NCBI GenBank assembly: GCA_016177355.1 | Contig: JACOVL010000108.1 | Coordinates: forward strand, 1 to 5,917 | Source of the DNA: Betaproteobacteria bacterium | GTDB taxonomy: Bacteria > Pseudomonadota > Gammaproteobacteria > Burkholderiales > SG8-41 | Direction: 5' to 3' | Length of the DNA stretch: 5,917 nucleotides | Part shown: positions 5,165-5,917 of the stretch, piece after piece | Position numbering within the stretch: position 1 is the first letter of the stretch | Layout: every line of letters starts with the position of its first letter | Made by a program: the position numbers and the translations under genes | Notes under the pieces: generated by a model | The model's input: the letters and a program-made list of their open reading frames with translations, nothing else | The model's database searches: none | What the model was told of the DNA's origin: nothing

Positions 5165-5917
5165 TTAGTTGACCAGGCGCTGGCGCAGCCAGGCGCTGGC
5201 GCCGTCGACGATCATGACGAGGACCAGCATCGCGATGATTACCGTCATCGCCTGCGGCTGCTGGAACAACGAGAGACTGAAATAAAGCATCTGGCCAAGT
5301 CCGCCGGCGCCGACTACGCCAAGGATGGCGGCCATGCGGATGTTGATTTCCCAGCGATAGAGCGAATAGGCGACGAGCTGCGGCAGGACGTTGGGCATCG
5401 TGCCGTAGAGAAACGCAAGAGACGGGTGACTGCCGGAAAATCGCAGCGCCTGCGCCGGCTCGAGCGGCGTATTTTCCAGGGTTTCCGCGAACAATCGTCC
5501 GATCACGCCCGCGGTATGCAGCGCCAGGGCGAGGGTGCCGGCGAACGGCCCCAGCCCCGCCGCCAGCACCATCAGCGCGGCCCATACGAGTTCGGGTATC
5601 GAACGCAGGAAATTGAGCGCCAGGCGCGCAGCGACGCGCGCAACAGCGCCGAAACGGCCCGCGGCCGGCAGCGCCAGCAGCAGCCCCAGCACTGCCGCCA
5701 CTGCCGTGCCTACAGCGGAAATCGCGATGGTTTCCAGCGTGCCTTGCCCGACGAGCGCCAGGTAATCCGCCGAGACATCCGGAGGAAAAAACGACGCGAC
5801 GTAGTTCAACATCTGCGCCCTTGCGTCGGCCGTAAACAGGAGGCCGAGGTCCAGCGAGAGATACGCGAAGCTCGCCCAGGTAAGCGCTGCGAGCGCCGCA
5901 ATCACCAGCCCTTGCAC
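5165..5917 (-). CDS. phnE: Phosphonate-type ABC transporter permease PhnE, 5' end at or beyond window edge
   Basis: This inner-membrane permease belongs to the PhnE family (phosphonate/phosphite importer, partners PhnC ATPase and PhnD binding protein). The 250 visible residues start at the last base of the window with a possible GTG. E. coli PhnE has 259, so about ten N-terminal residues are probably missing. Features are a first hydrophobic segment (about 3-22), the family sequence SFFPPDVSADYL (42-53), hydrophobic segments near 60-85, 107-139 and 225-242, the ABC-permease coupling loop QALRFSGSHPSLAFLYGTMP (156-175), and SLYRWEINIR (185-194) followed by GVVGAGGLG (200-208), which match PhnE closely. 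Sequence alone does not separate phosphonate from phosphite or other PhnE-type substrates. It is convergent with cysB and the only gene here without a sulfur role, so it likely belongs to a neighbouring phn operon. Confidence 0.87.
   Translation of the reverse strand: MQGLVIAALAALTWASFAYLSLDLGLLFTADARAQMLNYVASFFPPDVSADYLALVGQGTLETIAISAVGTAVAAVLGLLLALPAAGRFGAVARVAARLALNFLRSIPELVWAALMVLAAGLGPFAGTLALALHTAGVIGRLFAETLENTPLEPAQALRFSGSHPSLAFLYGTMPNVLPQLVAYSLYRWEINIRMAAILGVVGAGGLGQMLYFSLSLFQQPQAMTVIIAMLVLVMIVDGASAWLRQRLVN
5173..5202. repeat. Short tandem direct repeat at the 3' end of phnE
   Basis: CCAGGCGCTGGCGC occurs at 5173-5186 and again at 5189-5202, a period of 16 bases. The overlap also allows a hairpin, CTGGC-GCA-GCCAG at 5180-5192, extendable by three to four pairs with one bulge. 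It encodes the last residues of PhnE (SAWLRQRL). It lies about 20 bases past the cysB stop and could slow transcription from cysB, but no T-tract follows, so I do not call it a terminator. Confidence 0.45.

Overview
The window reads as chromosomal DNA from a high-GC proteobacterium, most likely a betaproteobacterium. The evidence is gene content and order (sulfite reductase, DUF934 protein, uroporphyrinogen methyltransferase, APS reductase and sulfurylase small subunit in one run), a 313-residue CysB, and protein sequences that resemble betaproteobacterial forms. No taxon finer than that can be supported from the sequence alone.

Minus strand, positions 4104 down to 1 and beyond the left edge: a five-gene assimilatory sulfate reduction operon transcribed right to left. 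The order is cysI (siroheme sulfite/nitrite reductase haemoprotein), a DUF934 gene, cysG/cobA (uroporphyrinogen-III C-methyltransferase), cysH (APS-type reductase) and cysD (ATP sulfurylase small subunit, cut by the window edge). Junctions are tight: a 56-nt overlap, a 4-nt gap, a 73-nt gap and a 4-nt ATGA overlap. CysD (with CysN, presumably further left) makes APS. CysH carries the iron-sulfur cysteines of enzymes that reduce APS directly to sulfite. CysI reduces sulfite to sulfide, and CysG makes the precursor of the CysI sirohaem.

Positions 4105-4213: a 109-bp divergent intergenic region whose right half is strikingly AT-rich. It holds a perfect TATAAT and a perfect 6-5-6 inverted repeat, a natural place for CysB control of both directions.

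Plus strand 4214-5155: cysB, the LysR-type master regulator of sulfur assimilation. Nine bases after its stop, the convergent minus-strand gene phnE (phosphonate-type ABC permease, 5' end at or beyond the right edge) marks the end of the sulfur cluster.

The most unusual item is inside cysI. A 57-nt palindromic element that can fold as a three-way (cloverleaf-like) structure sits in frame near the 3' end and adds about 19 residues to an otherwise conserved stretch. The 3' end of cysI also reads 17 codons into the next gene. Apart from these, the region is a conventional sulfur assimilation locus; I do not see a wholly new system.
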